From: an uncultured Reyranella sp.
Lineage (GTDB): Bacteria; Pseudomonadota; Alphaproteobacteria; Reyranellales; Reyranellaceae
NCBI RefSeq assembly: GCF_945957355.1
Contig: NZ_CAMFKM010000015.1
Location: forward strand, 62,001-126,000
Length of the DNA: 64,000 nucleotides
Direction of reading: 5' to 3'
In this document: one piece after another, positions 19,899-29,945 of the stretch
Layout of the letters: each line of letters starts with the position of its first letter
How positions within the stretch are numbered: the stretch's first letter is position 1
Notes under the pieces: model-generated
Seen by the model: only the letters and a program-made list of their open reading frames with translations
Databases searched by the model: none
Told to the model about the DNA's origin: nothing
Made by a program: the position numbers and the translations under genes

Positions 19899-19930
19899 CA
19901 GGCCGCTGAAAGGTCGAAATCCCTGCGAAT

Positions 19931-19966
19931 AAACGAAACAAACGAAATAAACGAAACGAACGAAGT
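19931..19966 (+). repeat. Four tandem 9-bp repeats
   Basis: Four contiguous copies of AAACGAAAY: three close to perfect (19931-19957) and a diverged fourth, GAACGAAGT, ending at 19966. They lie in the 257-bp gap between the ABC permease and the bicupin gene, in an AT-rich patch. Nothing else is recognisable in this gap. They could be an iterated regulator site or a simple-sequence expansion. Confidence 0.7.
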
Positions 19967-20155
19967 GAGAGTCGCGCCCCCGGAATCAGAGCCGCAGCGC
20001 AACAATATTGCGTCGCGACCCCTCCTGAGAGGCCATTTCCAGCTTAGAGCGGCCTCATCGCCAAGTGTTCCTTCGTGGACTTGAAATCGGGTGACGCTAC
20101 AAACTGCCCTCGTTGAGCGGACCGTGTCCTACGTGATCCAGGCGAGGAGATTTGT

Positions 20156-21127
20156 GTGGCTGGCATCGAGACTTTCCCCAATTGCGACCTGCTGACGAGC
20201 GACGCGCAGTATTTCGACTACAGTTCGGCCGCCAATCCCATCCAGCAGGGCATCATCCCGCCGGTGCCATACCGGGCCTTCTCGCCCTCGTTCTTCGACG
20301 AGGGACCGACCCGCGTGCAGCCGCTCGACGTCAGCAAGGAGTTGGGGATCGTCGGCCCCGCGACCACGCCCGCGCTCTGCGCCAACTTCATCCGCATCAC
20401 CCGCGGCTCGGTCATGACCTCGGCCGAGGCGACCAGCCAGGTCTTCTTCGCGTTCCGGGGCCGCGGGCGGACGGACGCGTGCGGCGAGACCATCCACTGG
20501 TCGCAGGGCGACTACATGGTGCTGCCGGCGCACGGCCATGCCCTGCATCATTCGGATGGCGAGGCCGGGCTCTACTGGGGGCACGATGCGCCGCTGCTGC
20601 GCTATCTCGGCGCCGCGCCGACGGTCGCGCGCTTCAAGCCCACCTTCTATCAGCACAGCAAGGCGCAGCAGAAGCTCACGGAGATCGCCACCGATCCAGC
20701 GACTGCGAACGCCAATCGCGTCAGCGTCCTGCTCGCCAACCGGAACTTCCCGGCCACCCGCACCATCACCCACACGATGTGGACGATGTTCGGCCTGCTG
20801 CCGAAGGATGCCGTTCAGTACCCGCATCGGCACGAATCGGTGGCGGTCGACTTCGTGATCGACTGCAAGCCCGGCTGCTACACGATGATCGGCACGGAAC
20901 TCGACGAGTCTGGGATGATCAGGAACGGAAGACGCGAGGACTGGGCGCCCGGCGCCAGTTTCATCACCCCGCCCGGCTACTGGCACTCGCACCACAACGA
21001 ATCGGGAGAGGATGCCCACGTCCTGCCGATCCAGGATGCCGGACTGCACACCTACCTGCGCACCCTGGAGATCATGTTCAGCCACCCCGGGCACGATCGC
21101 ACCGCGCATATTTCGCAGACGCCCTAG
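20156..21127 (+). CDS. Cupin-family protein resembling gentisate 1,2-dioxygenases
   Basis: A 323-aa double-cupin protein. The N-terminal cupin has GDYMVLPAHGHALHH near 120; the C-terminal cupin has PHRHESVAVDFVI near 225 and GASFITPPGYWHSHHNES near 265, which supply the His ligands expected for a metal site. Overall layout is like gentisate/salicylate-type dioxygenases, but the exact substrate cannot be read. The GTG start at 20156 follows GGCGAGGAG. It precedes an HMG-CoA lyase gene by 67 bp. Confidence 0.65.
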   Translation: MAGIETFPNCDLLTSDAQYFDYSSAANPIQQGIIPPVPYRAFSPSFFDEGPTRVQPLDVSKELGIVGPATTPALCANFIRITRGSVMTSAEATSQVFFAFRGRGRTDACGETIHWSQGDYMVLPAHGHALHHSDGEAGLYWGHDAPLLRYLGAAPTVARFKPTFYQHSKAQQKLTEIATDPATANANRVSVLLANRNFPATRTITHTMWTMFGLLPKDAVQYPHRHESVAVDFVIDCKPGCYTMIGTELDESGMIRNGRREDWAPGASFITPPGYWHSHHNESGEDAHVLPIQDAGLHTYLRTLEIMFSHPGHDRTAHISQTP

Positions 21128-21194
21128 AGGCGAAACTCCTGTCTGGCGGCCTTCCCGATGGTGCAGTATGTGGCCCCAGGATCGGGAGGGAACG

Positions 21195-22103
21195 ATGAAT
21201 CATCCCAGGCGCGTGCGGCTCGTGGAAGTGGGGCCGCGCGACGGCTTGCAGAACGAGGCCAAGCCGGTTTCGGTCGAGGCCAAGGTGGCGCTGATCGACG
21301 CGCTGTCGGCCGCGGGCCATTCGGCCGTGGAGGCCGGCAGCTTCGTGTCGCCCAAGTGGGTGCCGCAGATGGCCAACACCGACCAGGTGATGGCGCGCAT
21401 CCAGCGCAAGCCCGGCGTCAGCTACCCGGTGCTGGTGCCGAACAAGCAGGGGATGAATGGTGCCGTCGAGGCCAAAGTCGAGGAGATCGCGATCTTCACG
21501 GCCGCCTCGGAGGCCTTCTGCCGCAAGAACACCAACTGCTCGATCGACGAGAGCTTCGAACGCTTTGCACCGGTGATGGAAGCCGCGCAGAAGTACGGCA
21601 TGAAGGTGCGCGGCTACGTCTCGACCGTGATCGCCTGTCCCTATGACGGCAAGGTTTCGCCCGCCAAGGTGGCCGAGGTGTCGGAACGGCTGTTCCGGAT
21701 GGGCTGTTACGAGGTCTCGCTGGGCGACACGATCGGCGTCGGTACGCCCGGCGAGTGCGTAGCCATGATCGATGCCGTCGCCGAGAAGATGCCGCGGGAA
21801 AAGATCGCCGCGCACTTCCACGACACCTACGGCCAGTCGCTGGCCAACATCCTCGCCGTCATGGAGCGCGGCATCGCGGTGTTCGATACCGCCGTCGCGG
21901 GTCTCGGCGGTTGCCCCTATGCCAAGGGCGCCTCGGGCAACGTCGGCACCGAGGACGTGATCTACCTGATGAACGGCCTTGGTATCGACCACGGCGTCGA
22001 TCTCGAGGCCGTGGCCGCGGCCGGCCGCGCGATCTGCGTCGCGCTCGGCCGCGAGCCGGCGTCGAAGGTGGCGCAGGCGCTCAAGGCGAAGGCAGCAGCC
22101 TAA
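21195..22103 (+). CDS. mvaB: Hydroxymethylglutaryl-CoA lyase
   Basis: Cleaves HMG-CoA to acetyl-CoA and acetoacetate, the last step of leucine degradation. The 302-aa TIM-barrel protein shows VEVGPRDGLQNE near residue 10 (catalytic Arg and Asp), SFVSPKWVPQM, the HFHDTYGQ metal-binding His pair, and GLGGCPYAKGASGNVGTED with the catalytic Cys. The ATG at 21195 follows GGGAGG. It completes the pathway whose carboxylase is encoded at 5.4-9.8 kb. Confidence 0.94.
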   Translation: MNHPRRVRLVEVGPRDGLQNEAKPVSVEAKVALIDALSAAGHSAVEAGSFVSPKWVPQMANTDQVMARIQRKPGVSYPVLVPNKQGMNGAVEAKVEEIAIFTAASEAFCRKNTNCSIDESFERFAPVMEAAQKYGMKVRGYVSTVIACPYDGKVSPAKVAEVSERLFRMGCYEVSLGDTIGVGTPGECVAMIDAVAEKMPREKIAAHFHDTYGQSLANILAVMERGIAVFDTAVAGLGGCPYAKGASGNVGTEDVIYLMNGLGIDHGVDLEAVAAAGRAICVALGREPASKVAQALKAKAAA

Positions 22104-22154
22104 ACTTCACGAACGTTCAAGACGACAGTCCATGGCCGGCGTCAAATTGCCGGC

Positions 22155-22748
22155 ATGGACGCGCTTCCCGGATTCCTGATCGCCGCTGTCGCGCTGGCGG
22201 GCAGCCCAGGCCCGGCGACGCTGAGCCTTGCGGCCGCCGGTGCGGCGTTCGGTGCGCGGCGGGGCATCGGCTATCTCGCCGGCATCGTCGCTGGCATGGT
22301 CGCGGTGATGGCGATCGTAGCCAGTGGCATGGCCGGCCTGCTGCTTGCCGTACCTGGGGTGGCGCCCGCAGTTGCGGCGCTGGCCGCGCTCTATTTCCTG
22401 TGGCTGGCCTGGCGGATCGCCACTGCGCCGGCTTTGGCGGAGGAGGGCAGGCGAGGGGAGCCGCCAACCCTTGCGGCCGGACTGCTGCTGTCGCTTGTCA
22501 ATCCCAAGGGCTATGTCGCGATGGCTGCGCTCTACTCAGGCTTCGTGCTTCGGCCGGACCGGCTCGTGGCAGACGCGGGCCTGAAGCTTGTCGTGCTGAC
22601 CCTGGTCATCGCCGCCGTGAACGTGGCGTGGTTGTTCGGCGGGGCGGCACTGACGCGCTTCTTCCGCGATCCGCGCACGAACCGGATCATCAACGTGGCC
22701 TTCGCCCTGTCGCTTGTCGGTTCAGTTGCCTTGGTCTTCATCGTCTGA
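22155..22748 (+). CDS. LysE-family amino-acid exporter
   Basis: Inner-membrane exporter of 197 aa with about six helices. The N-terminal FLIAAVALAGSPGPATLSLAAAG segment with its SPGP motif is diagnostic for LysE/RhtB. NPKGYVAMAALYSGF near 120 is the usual second signature. The substrate is not predictable. The gene ends 6 bp before the convergent pbpC stop. Confidence 0.88.
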   Translation: MDALPGFLIAAVALAGSPGPATLSLAAAGAAFGARRGIGYLAGIVAGMVAVMAIVASGMAGLLLAVPGVAPAVAALAALYFLWLAWRIATAPALAEEGRRGEPPTLAAGLLLSLVNPKGYVAMAALYSGFVLRPDRLVADAGLKLVVLTLVIAAVNVAWLFGGAALTRFFRDPRTNRIINVAFALSLVGSVALVFIV

Positions 22749-22754
22749 GGACGG

Positions 22755-24791
22755 CTATTGCCGCTGCACGATCCTGACGGTCACCGAGGTCGAGCGCCCG
22801 GCCTCGTCGACGACGGCGAGACGGGCGGTGCCGGCGCCGTCGGGGACCCACTGTGTGCCCTCGAGCGGGCGGCCGTCGACCAGCCAGCGCAGGCGGCCCT
22901 GTCCGCCCATGGCGTTCAGCACGACGGCCTCGCGCGCCGCCAGCTCGATGCGGGCATCGGCCGGCGGATAGGCGATGCGCGGGCCGCCACTGGTCTCGCT
23001 GTAGGGCGTGAGGGTTCGCATGCGCGGCGGCAGCTCGCGATGGGACGCGACCCTGATCGCGTCGGCCGGCGGGCGGACCGCTCGATTGTCCTCGCTGGGG
23101 AGCCGGCCGAAGGCCTTGAACAGGATGGGCAGCGCCGAGAGCCGGCCGAGCTGGCCAGGGCGAGGCGTTCCGTCAGCATGGCCGACCCAGACGACGACCG
23201 TCCAATTGGCGCTGTAGCCGGCAGCCCAGGCGTCGCGATAGCCGGCGGAGGTGCCGGTCTTGAAGGCGATGCGGCGCTCGCGTAGCGCCACGGGCAGCGC
23301 CGCGAAGCCCTCGGGCAGAGGCGCCTCGGCTAGCACGTCGGAGATGTACCAGGCGGCGGTCGGCCCGACCAGGCGGAGCGGCTCGGGTCTGGGGCGATCG
23401 CGCCGGACCTGTGGCGGCGCGAAGCGGCCGCCATTGGCCAGGCCGGCATAAAGTCCCGCCATTTCGAGCGGCGAGATCGTGACACTGCCGAGCGCAACGC
23501 CCAGCGAGTTTCCGTTGTCGCCCGGTGGCAGGCCCGGCGCCACACCGGCGGTGCGCAGGGTGGACAGGAAGCGCTGCGGGCCGACCTTTTCCAGAGCCAG
23601 CACAGCCGGCACGTTCAGAGATTGCTGCAGGGCGTGGCGCACCGTCACCGCACCCTGGTGGTCGCGATCGAAGTTGCGCGGCAGCCAGTCGCGGAAGCGC
23701 ACCGGCACATCCTCGACCAGGGTCTCGGGATGCAGGGTGCGGTCGTCGAAGGCCATCGCATAGATCAGCGGTTTCAGCGCCGAACCGGGCGAGCGGCGGG
23801 CGCGCACGAGGTCGACCTGGCCGGCTCGGCCAAAGAAATTATCACCGCCCAACCAAGCCACGACCCCGCCGGTACGGTTGTCGAGCACGACCATGGCGAT
23901 CTCGGCGCTGTCGGCCAGCGCGCGTCGCTCCTCGTGCACGAACTGGCTGAGTGTCCGCTGCAGCTCGTAGCGTACCGTGGTCGGTACTGTCATGCTAGGC
24001 GATTGCCCCGCCAGCCAGGTCGCGAGATGCGGCGCCTGCATCGGCATGGCGAGCCGGCGGTCGGGCGGGAGATGGCTGCGCGCCATCTCGTACAGGGGCG
24101 CATCGATCACGCCATGTTCGACGCCGCGCTCCAGCACGCGGTCGCGCGCCTTATGCGCCACCGAGGAGGCACGGTCGGGGCGACGTCGTTCGGGTGATTG
24201 TGGAATGGCGACCAGCAGCGCGGCTTCGGCGGCGCTGAGCTGGCGCGGCTCCTTGCCGAAGTAGGCCAGCGATGCCGAGCGCACACCTTCGAGGTTGCCG
24301 CCCATCGGCGCCAAGGTGAGGTAGATCGCCAGCACCTCGCGCTTGGAGTAGCGCCATTCGAGCTGCAGCGCGCGCGCCGACTGGATCGCCTTGGTCATGA
24401 AGCTGCGCGGGCGCGGATCGAGCAGGCGGGCGGCCTGCATCGAGAGCGTCGAAGCGCCCGACACGATACGGCCGCGCTCGGCGAGTTGGCCGGCCGCTCG
24501 CAGTGTCGCGAGAGGATCGACGCCCCAATGGGAGTCGAAACGGCGATCCTCATAGGCCTTGAGCAGGCCGAGATAGAGCGGATCGACATCGTCGACCGAT
24601 GTCTTGAGGCGCCACTTGCCGTCCGCTGTCGTGAAGGCGCGCAGCTGCCGGCCGTTGGCGTCGACCACCTCGGTCGACCTGTCATGATAGCGCGACAGGT
24701 CGGGCGGGAAGAGACGGTCGAGCGCGAGCGCTGTTGCCACCAGGGTCGTGGCAGCGACGGCGAGGCCGGCCAGCAGGGGCCTGAGCCGCAT
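22755..24791 (-). CDS. pbpC: Penicillin-binding protein 1C
   Basis: Bifunctional peptidoglycan synthase anchored in the inner membrane, 678 aa. It has an N-terminal membrane helix (about 5-25), a GT51 transglycosylase domain with the catalytic Glu in AYEDRRFDSHWGVD and GASTLSMQAARLL, a transpeptidase domain with SPGSALK (SxxK) and FKTGTS (KTG), and a C-terminal PBP1C beta domain. The ATG at 24791 is only 5 bp after the alpha-2-macroglobulin gene, the usual coupling of these two genes. Confidence 0.95.
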   Translation of the reverse strand: MRLRPLLAGLAVAATTLVATALALDRLFPPDLSRYHDRSTEVVDANGRQLRAFTTADGKWRLKTSVDDVDPLYLGLLKAYEDRRFDSHWGVDPLATLRAAGQLAERGRIVSGASTLSMQAARLLDPRPRSFMTKAIQSARALQLEWRYSKREVLAIYLTLAPMGGNLEGVRSASLAYFGKEPRQLSAAEAALLVAIPQSPERRRPDRASSVAHKARDRVLERGVEHGVIDAPLYEMARSHLPPDRRLAMPMQAPHLATWLAGQSPSMTVPTTVRYELQRTLSQFVHEERRALADSAEIAMVVLDNRTGGVVAWLGGDNFFGRAGQVDLVRARRSPGSALKPLIYAMAFDDRTLHPETLVEDVPVRFRDWLPRNFDRDHQGAVTVRHALQQSLNVPAVLALEKVGPQRFLSTLRTAGVAPGLPPGDNGNSLGVALGSVTISPLEMAGLYAGLANGGRFAPPQVRRDRPRPEPLRLVGPTAAWYISDVLAEAPLPEGFAALPVALRERRIAFKTGTSAGYRDAWAAGYSANWTVVVWVGHADGTPRPGQLGRLSALPILFKAFGRLPSEDNRAVRPPADAIRVASHRELPPRMRTLTPYSETSGGPRIAYPPADARIELAAREAVVLNAMGGQGRLRWLVDGRPLEGTQWVPDGAGTARLAVVDEAGRSTSVTVRIVQRQ

Positions 24792-24796
24792 GCGGC

Positions 24797-27700
24797 CTAC
24801 TTCGTTCCCGCGGGAACGATGGTCAGCGCGCGCATCGCCGTCCGGCCATAGACCCGCGGCGCGTACATGTCGGAGACGTTCGTCGCCGGGACGGCATAGG
24901 TGCCGGGCGTCACGGCGCGGACGATGTAGGCGACGTGATAGGAGTTCGGGTTCTTCGCCGAGGAATCCCACCAGGTCTGATAGGGCCGCGTGCCCATGTT
25001 GAAGGACGCGAAGAAGCGGTCGTCGCGCGCCTCGGCAATGCGGGTCTCGGTGAGGTCGGACAGGAACGGGAAGGACTTCGCCGTCTCGTCGTTCAGCACC
25101 GCCTCGATCTCGAAGCCGGCCGGCAGCAGGTCGAGCAGCGCGACCTCGTGGTAGCCGCCCTCCAGGTTACGGCCGGAGATCGAGACGATGAAGCGCTCGT
25201 TTTGCACGACGTGGCCCAGCGAACTGGGCTCGCCGTCGAACTTCAGGAACTCGCGCTGGACGCTGATGCCGGCCGTGGCCGAAGGTTGCGGATCGAGCGG
25301 AACACCGCGCGCCGTCACCTGCATCCAGATCGGACGATCCGTGTCGTTGCGCAGCTTGAGGCCGCGGGCCAGTGCCGTCGCGTCCGGGTTGAACGTCACC
25401 GGTTCCGTGGCTGACTGGCGCGACTGGCCGTCCACGGAATAGGCGAGTTGGGCACTGCCGCTCATCGCGCGCGCCGCCATCACGAGCCACGCCTGCTCCT
25501 GGGTCGTGGTGAGGTTGATGGATGACGTGAGGCGCTCGCCCACCAGGCTCGTCACCTCCGTCAGGGCGTCGCGGCCACCGGCTTCGACGGCGAGCGTGAC
25601 GAGCGCGGCGCGATTGCGCAGCGGCGAGCCGTAATAGTCGGACGGGTCGCGCTCGTCGATGCGCTGGCGCGCCGTCGCGAAGGCGAGGCGGCCGCGCCCC
25701 GGTTCGCCGACCTGGTTCAGGGCCGCGGCCAGCATGGCCCAGGCGATGCCGCCCTTCATCTCGGCCGCCTTCGTGTCCTGGAAGTAGCGGACCCTGCCGG
25801 GATCGGCATAGCCGGACTTCGCCAGCACATACCAGGCATAGGCCTGGGCGTTGGGAGAGAGCTTGTCGGCCGTCTTGTTGAGCCAGCCGAGCGCCCGCTG
25901 CAGCGATGCCGAGGGCACCGTCATCTGCTGCTGGTTCGCGCGCACCAGGAAGTCGAGCACGTAGGTCTGCAGCCATTCCGCCGCTGGTGTGGAGAAGGGG
26001 CCCCACATGCCGAACGACCCATCGGGCAGCTGCATGTCGACGATGCGATAGACGGCATCCTGAACGCGCTCGTTGATGCGCGGATCGGTCGGGCCGTATC
26101 CCAGCAGCGCCACGTCGTTGTAGTAGAGCAGCGGCATGGCTCGGCTGGTCGTCTGCTCGATGCAGCCGAACGGATACTTGTCGAGCTGGCGCAGCAGGGC
26201 CGCGACGTCGATCCCCGGAATGCGGGTAAGCGAGGCGCTGACCTGCGCGGTACCAGACGCGAAGGCGGCGATCACGTTGCGATCGACCGTGGCCTCGTTG
26301 CCGGGCGCCAGGCGCGCCACCGTGTCGACGGCGCTGGGCGTCTGCGCCGGCCGCACCTGGATGTCCCACTCGCGCTGGACGGCGAAGTTGCCCGGTCCCT
26401 GGACGGCGACCGTCACCTTGCCGAAGCCGGCTTCGCCGGCGCGCAGCGGCCAGGTCAGGAGCTCGCGCTGGTTGGCGGCGAGGCGCTTCGTCTCGATCAC
26501 CGGCCGTTCGAGCGAGACCGAACCGGTGGCGGTGAGGGTCACGCGGTAGTCGCCCGCCTGCCCGTCGACGTTGTGCAGAGACAGCGCCACCCGTCCGAGA
26601 TCCTTCGGCGCGAGGAAGCGCGGCAGCACGACGTCGGCCGTGACGGCGTCGCGCACGAACAGGCGCTGCTCGCCCGAGCCGACGCGGCTCTTGTCGTAGG
26701 CGACGGCCATCAATCGGAGCTGACCGATGAAGTCGGGGATGTCGAAGGCGATCTTCGCTTCGCCCTTGTCGTCGAGCTTCACCGGACCGCTGAACAGCGA
26801 GACGACGCGAGTCGGCACGATGTCGAGGCCGCCGATCTCGCCCGCGTCGCCGCCGGCCCGGATGCGGCCGAGTTCGTCGGCGCGGGTGTCGAGCAGGCGG
26901 CCGTAATCGTCGCGCATCGAGATGCCGAGGCGACGCTTGCCGAAATAGTGGTCGGCGGGATTGGGCGTTTTGTAACGGGTGAGCTGAAGGATACCCTCAT
27001 CCACTGCGGCCAGGGTGACGAAGGCTTCCTGTCCGGCCTGAAGATTGGAGACCTTTACCGGCACTTCGATGCGCTGCCGCGGTGTGATCTTCTCAGGTGC
27101 GCCGATCTGGATGCCCAACGTCCGCAGGGTCGGGTTGAGACCCAGCCACGTGGCGCCGATGGCCCGCGTGGGGGTGCGTTCGGCCGGCGCCGCCAGCGGC
27201 CGCCAGGCAGTCACCAGCGCGTAGGCGCCTGCACCCCATTCACCCTTCACGGGAATGTCGACGGTCGTGCCGCCGGCCGGCACCTGGACCGACTGGGTGG
27301 AGACGATGCGGTCGGTCGCGATGGCGATCAGTGCTTCGCCCGCGAATGGCGCCTCGATGCGCAGGCGGGCCGTGTCGCCGGGCGCATAGTTCTGCTTGTC
27401 GCTGGCGACGCGCAACGTGTCGGGTGCCTCCTCGGTCCCCGTGCCGCCGTACCAGCCCACGTAGAAGGTCAGGCTGGTCGAGGTGTTCTTGTAGTTGTCG
27501 ATGACGGTGAGCCTGTGCTGGCCCCAGTCCAGCCGCTGCGAGAGACGGGTCGGCGTGTCGGCCTTCAGGGTCACCTTGTCGGCTGTCACCAGCCGCGTGT
27601 TCGTGACCGACTGCCAGCGCCAGCGGCCGTCGACCTGGAACCATTGATAGGCGTTGGTGATGCGTTCGATCCTGTATTCGACCGAAGGGCGCGCGATCTG

Positions 27701-29770
27701 GGTGCCGGCCGCGTCGACCGCCACCACATCGAACTCGGTATCGACGCCTTCACGGGAATATCGGCCCTCGAAGGTCGGGCGGACACCGATATAGGTGTCG
27801 CGGGTGCGTACGGGCATGACCTTCTCGGTCTTGGTGGCGCGGCCGCCGCCTGGTTCGAAGACGCGGGCCTGGATCTGGGCGCGCAGCGGCAGCACCGTCT
27901 CCTTGGCGAGGTCGCCTGCCCATTCGAGGCTCGACTTGCCGGCGGAGTCGGTGTTCTCGCCCTTCAACTCGATGAAGGGAGGTTCGAACTTCTCGCGGTC
28001 GTCCTCCGGTCCGAACCGGTACTTGGCGAAGGCCGGGAACGGGTTGTCGTCGACGGTGATGCGCATGTCGCCTTCGACGGCGAGGTCGGAGGCCGGTGCG
28101 CCATAGAGGAAGTCGGCTGACAGGACGAAGCGGTTCACGCTGCCGGGCCGGATGATCGGCTCGTCGGGCGTCAGCTCGACCTTGAGCTTCTCGGGCACGA
28201 AATCTTCGACCGAGAACTCCACCCGACCGACAGGCGCGCCCTTGGGATCGATATGGGCGGCAACCGACCAGCGGCCGCGTCGGGACGATTTCGGCAGGTC
28301 GACCGTCTGGGAAACGGCACCCGAGCCCTGCAGGGCATGGGTGAAACGGGTGAACTCGCTGCCATCGGGCCGCTTGACGATCAGCGTGACGGGCAGGTTC
28401 GAGAGCGCGTTGGCTGCGTCGTCGCGCATCAGCGCCATGAGCTGCACGGTCTCGCCGGGCCGATAGATGCCGCGCTCGGTGTAGAGGAAGGCGTCGACCG
28501 GGCCGGGCTGCGGCCGGCCATCAACGCCGCGGTCGGACAGGTCGAAGGCCGACTTGGTGAGTTCGAGGCGCGAGAATTCCTTCTTCGCCGGATCCTGCGC
28601 CATCACGGCGACGGGTTCGGCGGCGCCGCTGCCCTTGAGCAGGCCGGCCGCGAACGCCGCGCGGCCATCGGCGCCGGTCACCACCTTGCCGATCGGCTCA
28701 TTGCCGCGCGACAGAACCGTGACCTCGATGCCGGCCAGCGGCTGGGCGGTCTGCAGCGAGCGCGCGAAGACGTTCAGGCCGTCGTCGCCGCTGAAGGAGG
28801 TGAGGCCGATGTCAGTGTCGATCACCCACAGGCCGACCGCGGATCCGCTGGTCGATTCGTCGTCTTCATAGTCGCGGGCCGGGGGCTTGGCGGCGTTCCA
28901 CACCACGACGAAATACGCGCCGGGCTTCCAGTCCTGGATGGTTTCGCGGATCGGGAAGGCGGTGACGACGGCCTGGTTGGGCGTGTTGCGCACGTCCATC
29001 GTACCGGTCCACTGCTCGGCACCGTTGCTGCCGTTCAGCCAGCTGCGCAGCGACCAGGATTCGGTAATCGGCTCGGAGCCGGGGAAGGCCACGTCGTAGT
29101 AGCGGTCGGCGGAAAAGCGATCGATGCCGCGTTCGCTCACACGATAGACCGAGATACCGACCTTGGAGACGTTGATGGTGGTCACGGGCAGGCCCGCGGC
29201 GCTGCCGCGCGGCAAGATGAAGCCCTTGCCGGGAAGGTTCACGACGGCTGGACGGGCACCCAGCGCCACGCTCACGCTCTGCTCGTCGCGCAGCTTCTCG
29301 CCGTCGCGTCCCGGGAAGCCCGCCAGCAGCTTCACGGTGTAGTCCTGGCCGTAGGTGAGGCCTGCGATGCACAGCCGGTCGTCGACGGCGCGGAGCGCGG
29401 TCTTGGCTTCAGGCTCGATGCGGATGAAGTCGCCGTACTTCACGTCGCCGGTCGCGAGCGGCTTGTTGAAGGCGAGGCAGGCTTCCGCCTCGCTGCGGCT
29501 GGAATCGACCGCGACGCGACGGAAGGAGAAGGGAGCGGACGGCGGTGCCGGCGGCTGGGCGATGGGAGCCGGTGCGGAGGACTGGGCTGTCTGGGCTGGC
29601 GGGCTCGCCGGCGGAGTCGGGGTGGCCGGTGCAGAGGCCGGGGGTGCGGCCGTCGAAGGCGCCGGTGGGAGACGGTCGAGTGAATCGCCCGGTCTTCCGA
29701 TCAGGTAACCCGCAATGCCGGAGCCCAGCATGAGAGCCACAACCAAGGCGGCCAGCGTCGATCGATTCAT
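24797..29770 (-). CDS. Bacterial alpha-2-macroglobulin family protein
   Basis: A 1657-aa periplasmic or lipid-anchored protease trap. The ATG at 29770 gives an N-terminal membrane helix (about 5-26) followed by a Pro/Ala-rich linker (to about 80), MG-type beta domains, and an alpha/alpha toroid domain. The thioester motif is intact as GCIEQ in YPFGCIEQTTSRAMPL (about residue 1200). It is paired with pbpC, as in many Gram-negatives where the two are thought to protect the breached envelope. The N-terminal sequence lacks a clear lipobox, so it may be helix-anchored. Confidence 0.95.
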   Translation of the reverse strand: MNRSTLAALVVALMLGSGIAGYLIGRPGDSLDRLPPAPSTAAPPASAPATPTPPASPPAQTAQSSAPAPIAQPPAPPSAPFSFRRVAVDSSRSEAEACLAFNKPLATGDVKYGDFIRIEPEAKTALRAVDDRLCIAGLTYGQDYTVKLLAGFPGRDGEKLRDEQSVSVALGARPAVVNLPGKGFILPRGSAAGLPVTTINVSKVGISVYRVSERGIDRFSADRYYDVAFPGSEPITESWSLRSWLNGSNGAEQWTGTMDVRNTPNQAVVTAFPIRETIQDWKPGAYFVVVWNAAKPPARDYEDDESTSGSAVGLWVIDTDIGLTSFSGDDGLNVFARSLQTAQPLAGIEVTVLSRGNEPIGKVVTGADGRAAFAAGLLKGSGAAEPVAVMAQDPAKKEFSRLELTKSAFDLSDRGVDGRPQPGPVDAFLYTERGIYRPGETVQLMALMRDDAANALSNLPVTLIVKRPDGSEFTRFTHALQGSGAVSQTVDLPKSSRRGRWSVAAHIDPKGAPVGRVEFSVEDFVPEKLKVELTPDEPIIRPGSVNRFVLSADFLYGAPASDLAVEGDMRITVDDNPFPAFAKYRFGPEDDREKFEPPFIELKGENTDSAGKSSLEWAGDLAKETVLPLRAQIQARVFEPGGGRATKTEKVMPVRTRDTYIGVRPTFEGRYSREGVDTEFDVVAVDAAGTQIARPSVEYRIERITNAYQWFQVDGRWRWQSVTNTRLVTADKVTLKADTPTRLSQRLDWGQHRLTVIDNYKNTSTSLTFYVGWYGGTGTEEAPDTLRVASDKQNYAPGDTARLRIEAPFAGEALIAIATDRIVSTQSVQVPAGGTTVDIPVKGEWGAGAYALVTAWRPLAAPAERTPTRAIGATWLGLNPTLRTLGIQIGAPEKITPRQRIEVPVKVSNLQAGQEAFVTLAAVDEGILQLTRYKTPNPADHYFGKRRLGISMRDDYGRLLDTRADELGRIRAGGDAGEIGGLDIVPTRVVSLFSGPVKLDDKGEAKIAFDIPDFIGQLRLMAVAYDKSRVGSGEQRLFVRDAVTADVVLPRFLAPKDLGRVALSLHNVDGQAGDYRVTLTATGSVSLERPVIETKRLAANQRELLTWPLRAGEAGFGKVTVAVQGPGNFAVQREWDIQVRPAQTPSAVDTVARLAPGNEATVDRNVIAAFASGTAQVSASLTRIPGIDVAALLRQLDKYPFGCIEQTTSRAMPLLYYNDVALLGYGPTDPRINERVQDAVYRIVDMQLPDGSFGMWGPFSTPAAEWLQTYVLDFLVRANQQQMTVPSASLQRALGWLNKTADKLSPNAQAYAWYVLAKSGYADPGRVRYFQDTKAAEMKGGIAWAMLAAALNQVGEPGRGRLAFATARQRIDERDPSDYYGSPLRNRAALVTLAVEAGGRDALTEVTSLVGERLTSSINLTTTQEQAWLVMAARAMSGSAQLAYSVDGQSRQSATEPVTFNPDATALARGLKLRNDTDRPIWMQVTARGVPLDPQPSATAGISVQREFLKFDGEPSSLGHVVQNERFIVSISGRNLEGGYHEVALLDLLPAGFEIEAVLNDETAKSFPFLSDLTETRIAEARDDRFFASFNMGTRPYQTWWDSSAKNPNSYHVAYIVRAVTPGTYAVPATNVSDMYAPRVYGRTAMRALTIVPAGTK

Positions 29771-29945
29771 AGGAACCCTCGCAAAAAGCGACCGGACAAT
29801 AGAGCTTGGATTGTGCAGACAGTGTGGAGTCCGAAGCCCGGTCTGCAATTCTCGCAGCCTGTGGCGCGCAGGTCACGCTCGCGACGCCCATGCTGTGGAT
29901 AGGCGGCGCTTGAGCCGGCGACCGGTCACGTATTAATCGCAGGCG

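Noticed and set aside
19931..19966. Possible CRISPR array
   Set aside because: The units are contiguous 9-mers with no spacers, and no cas genes are in the window.
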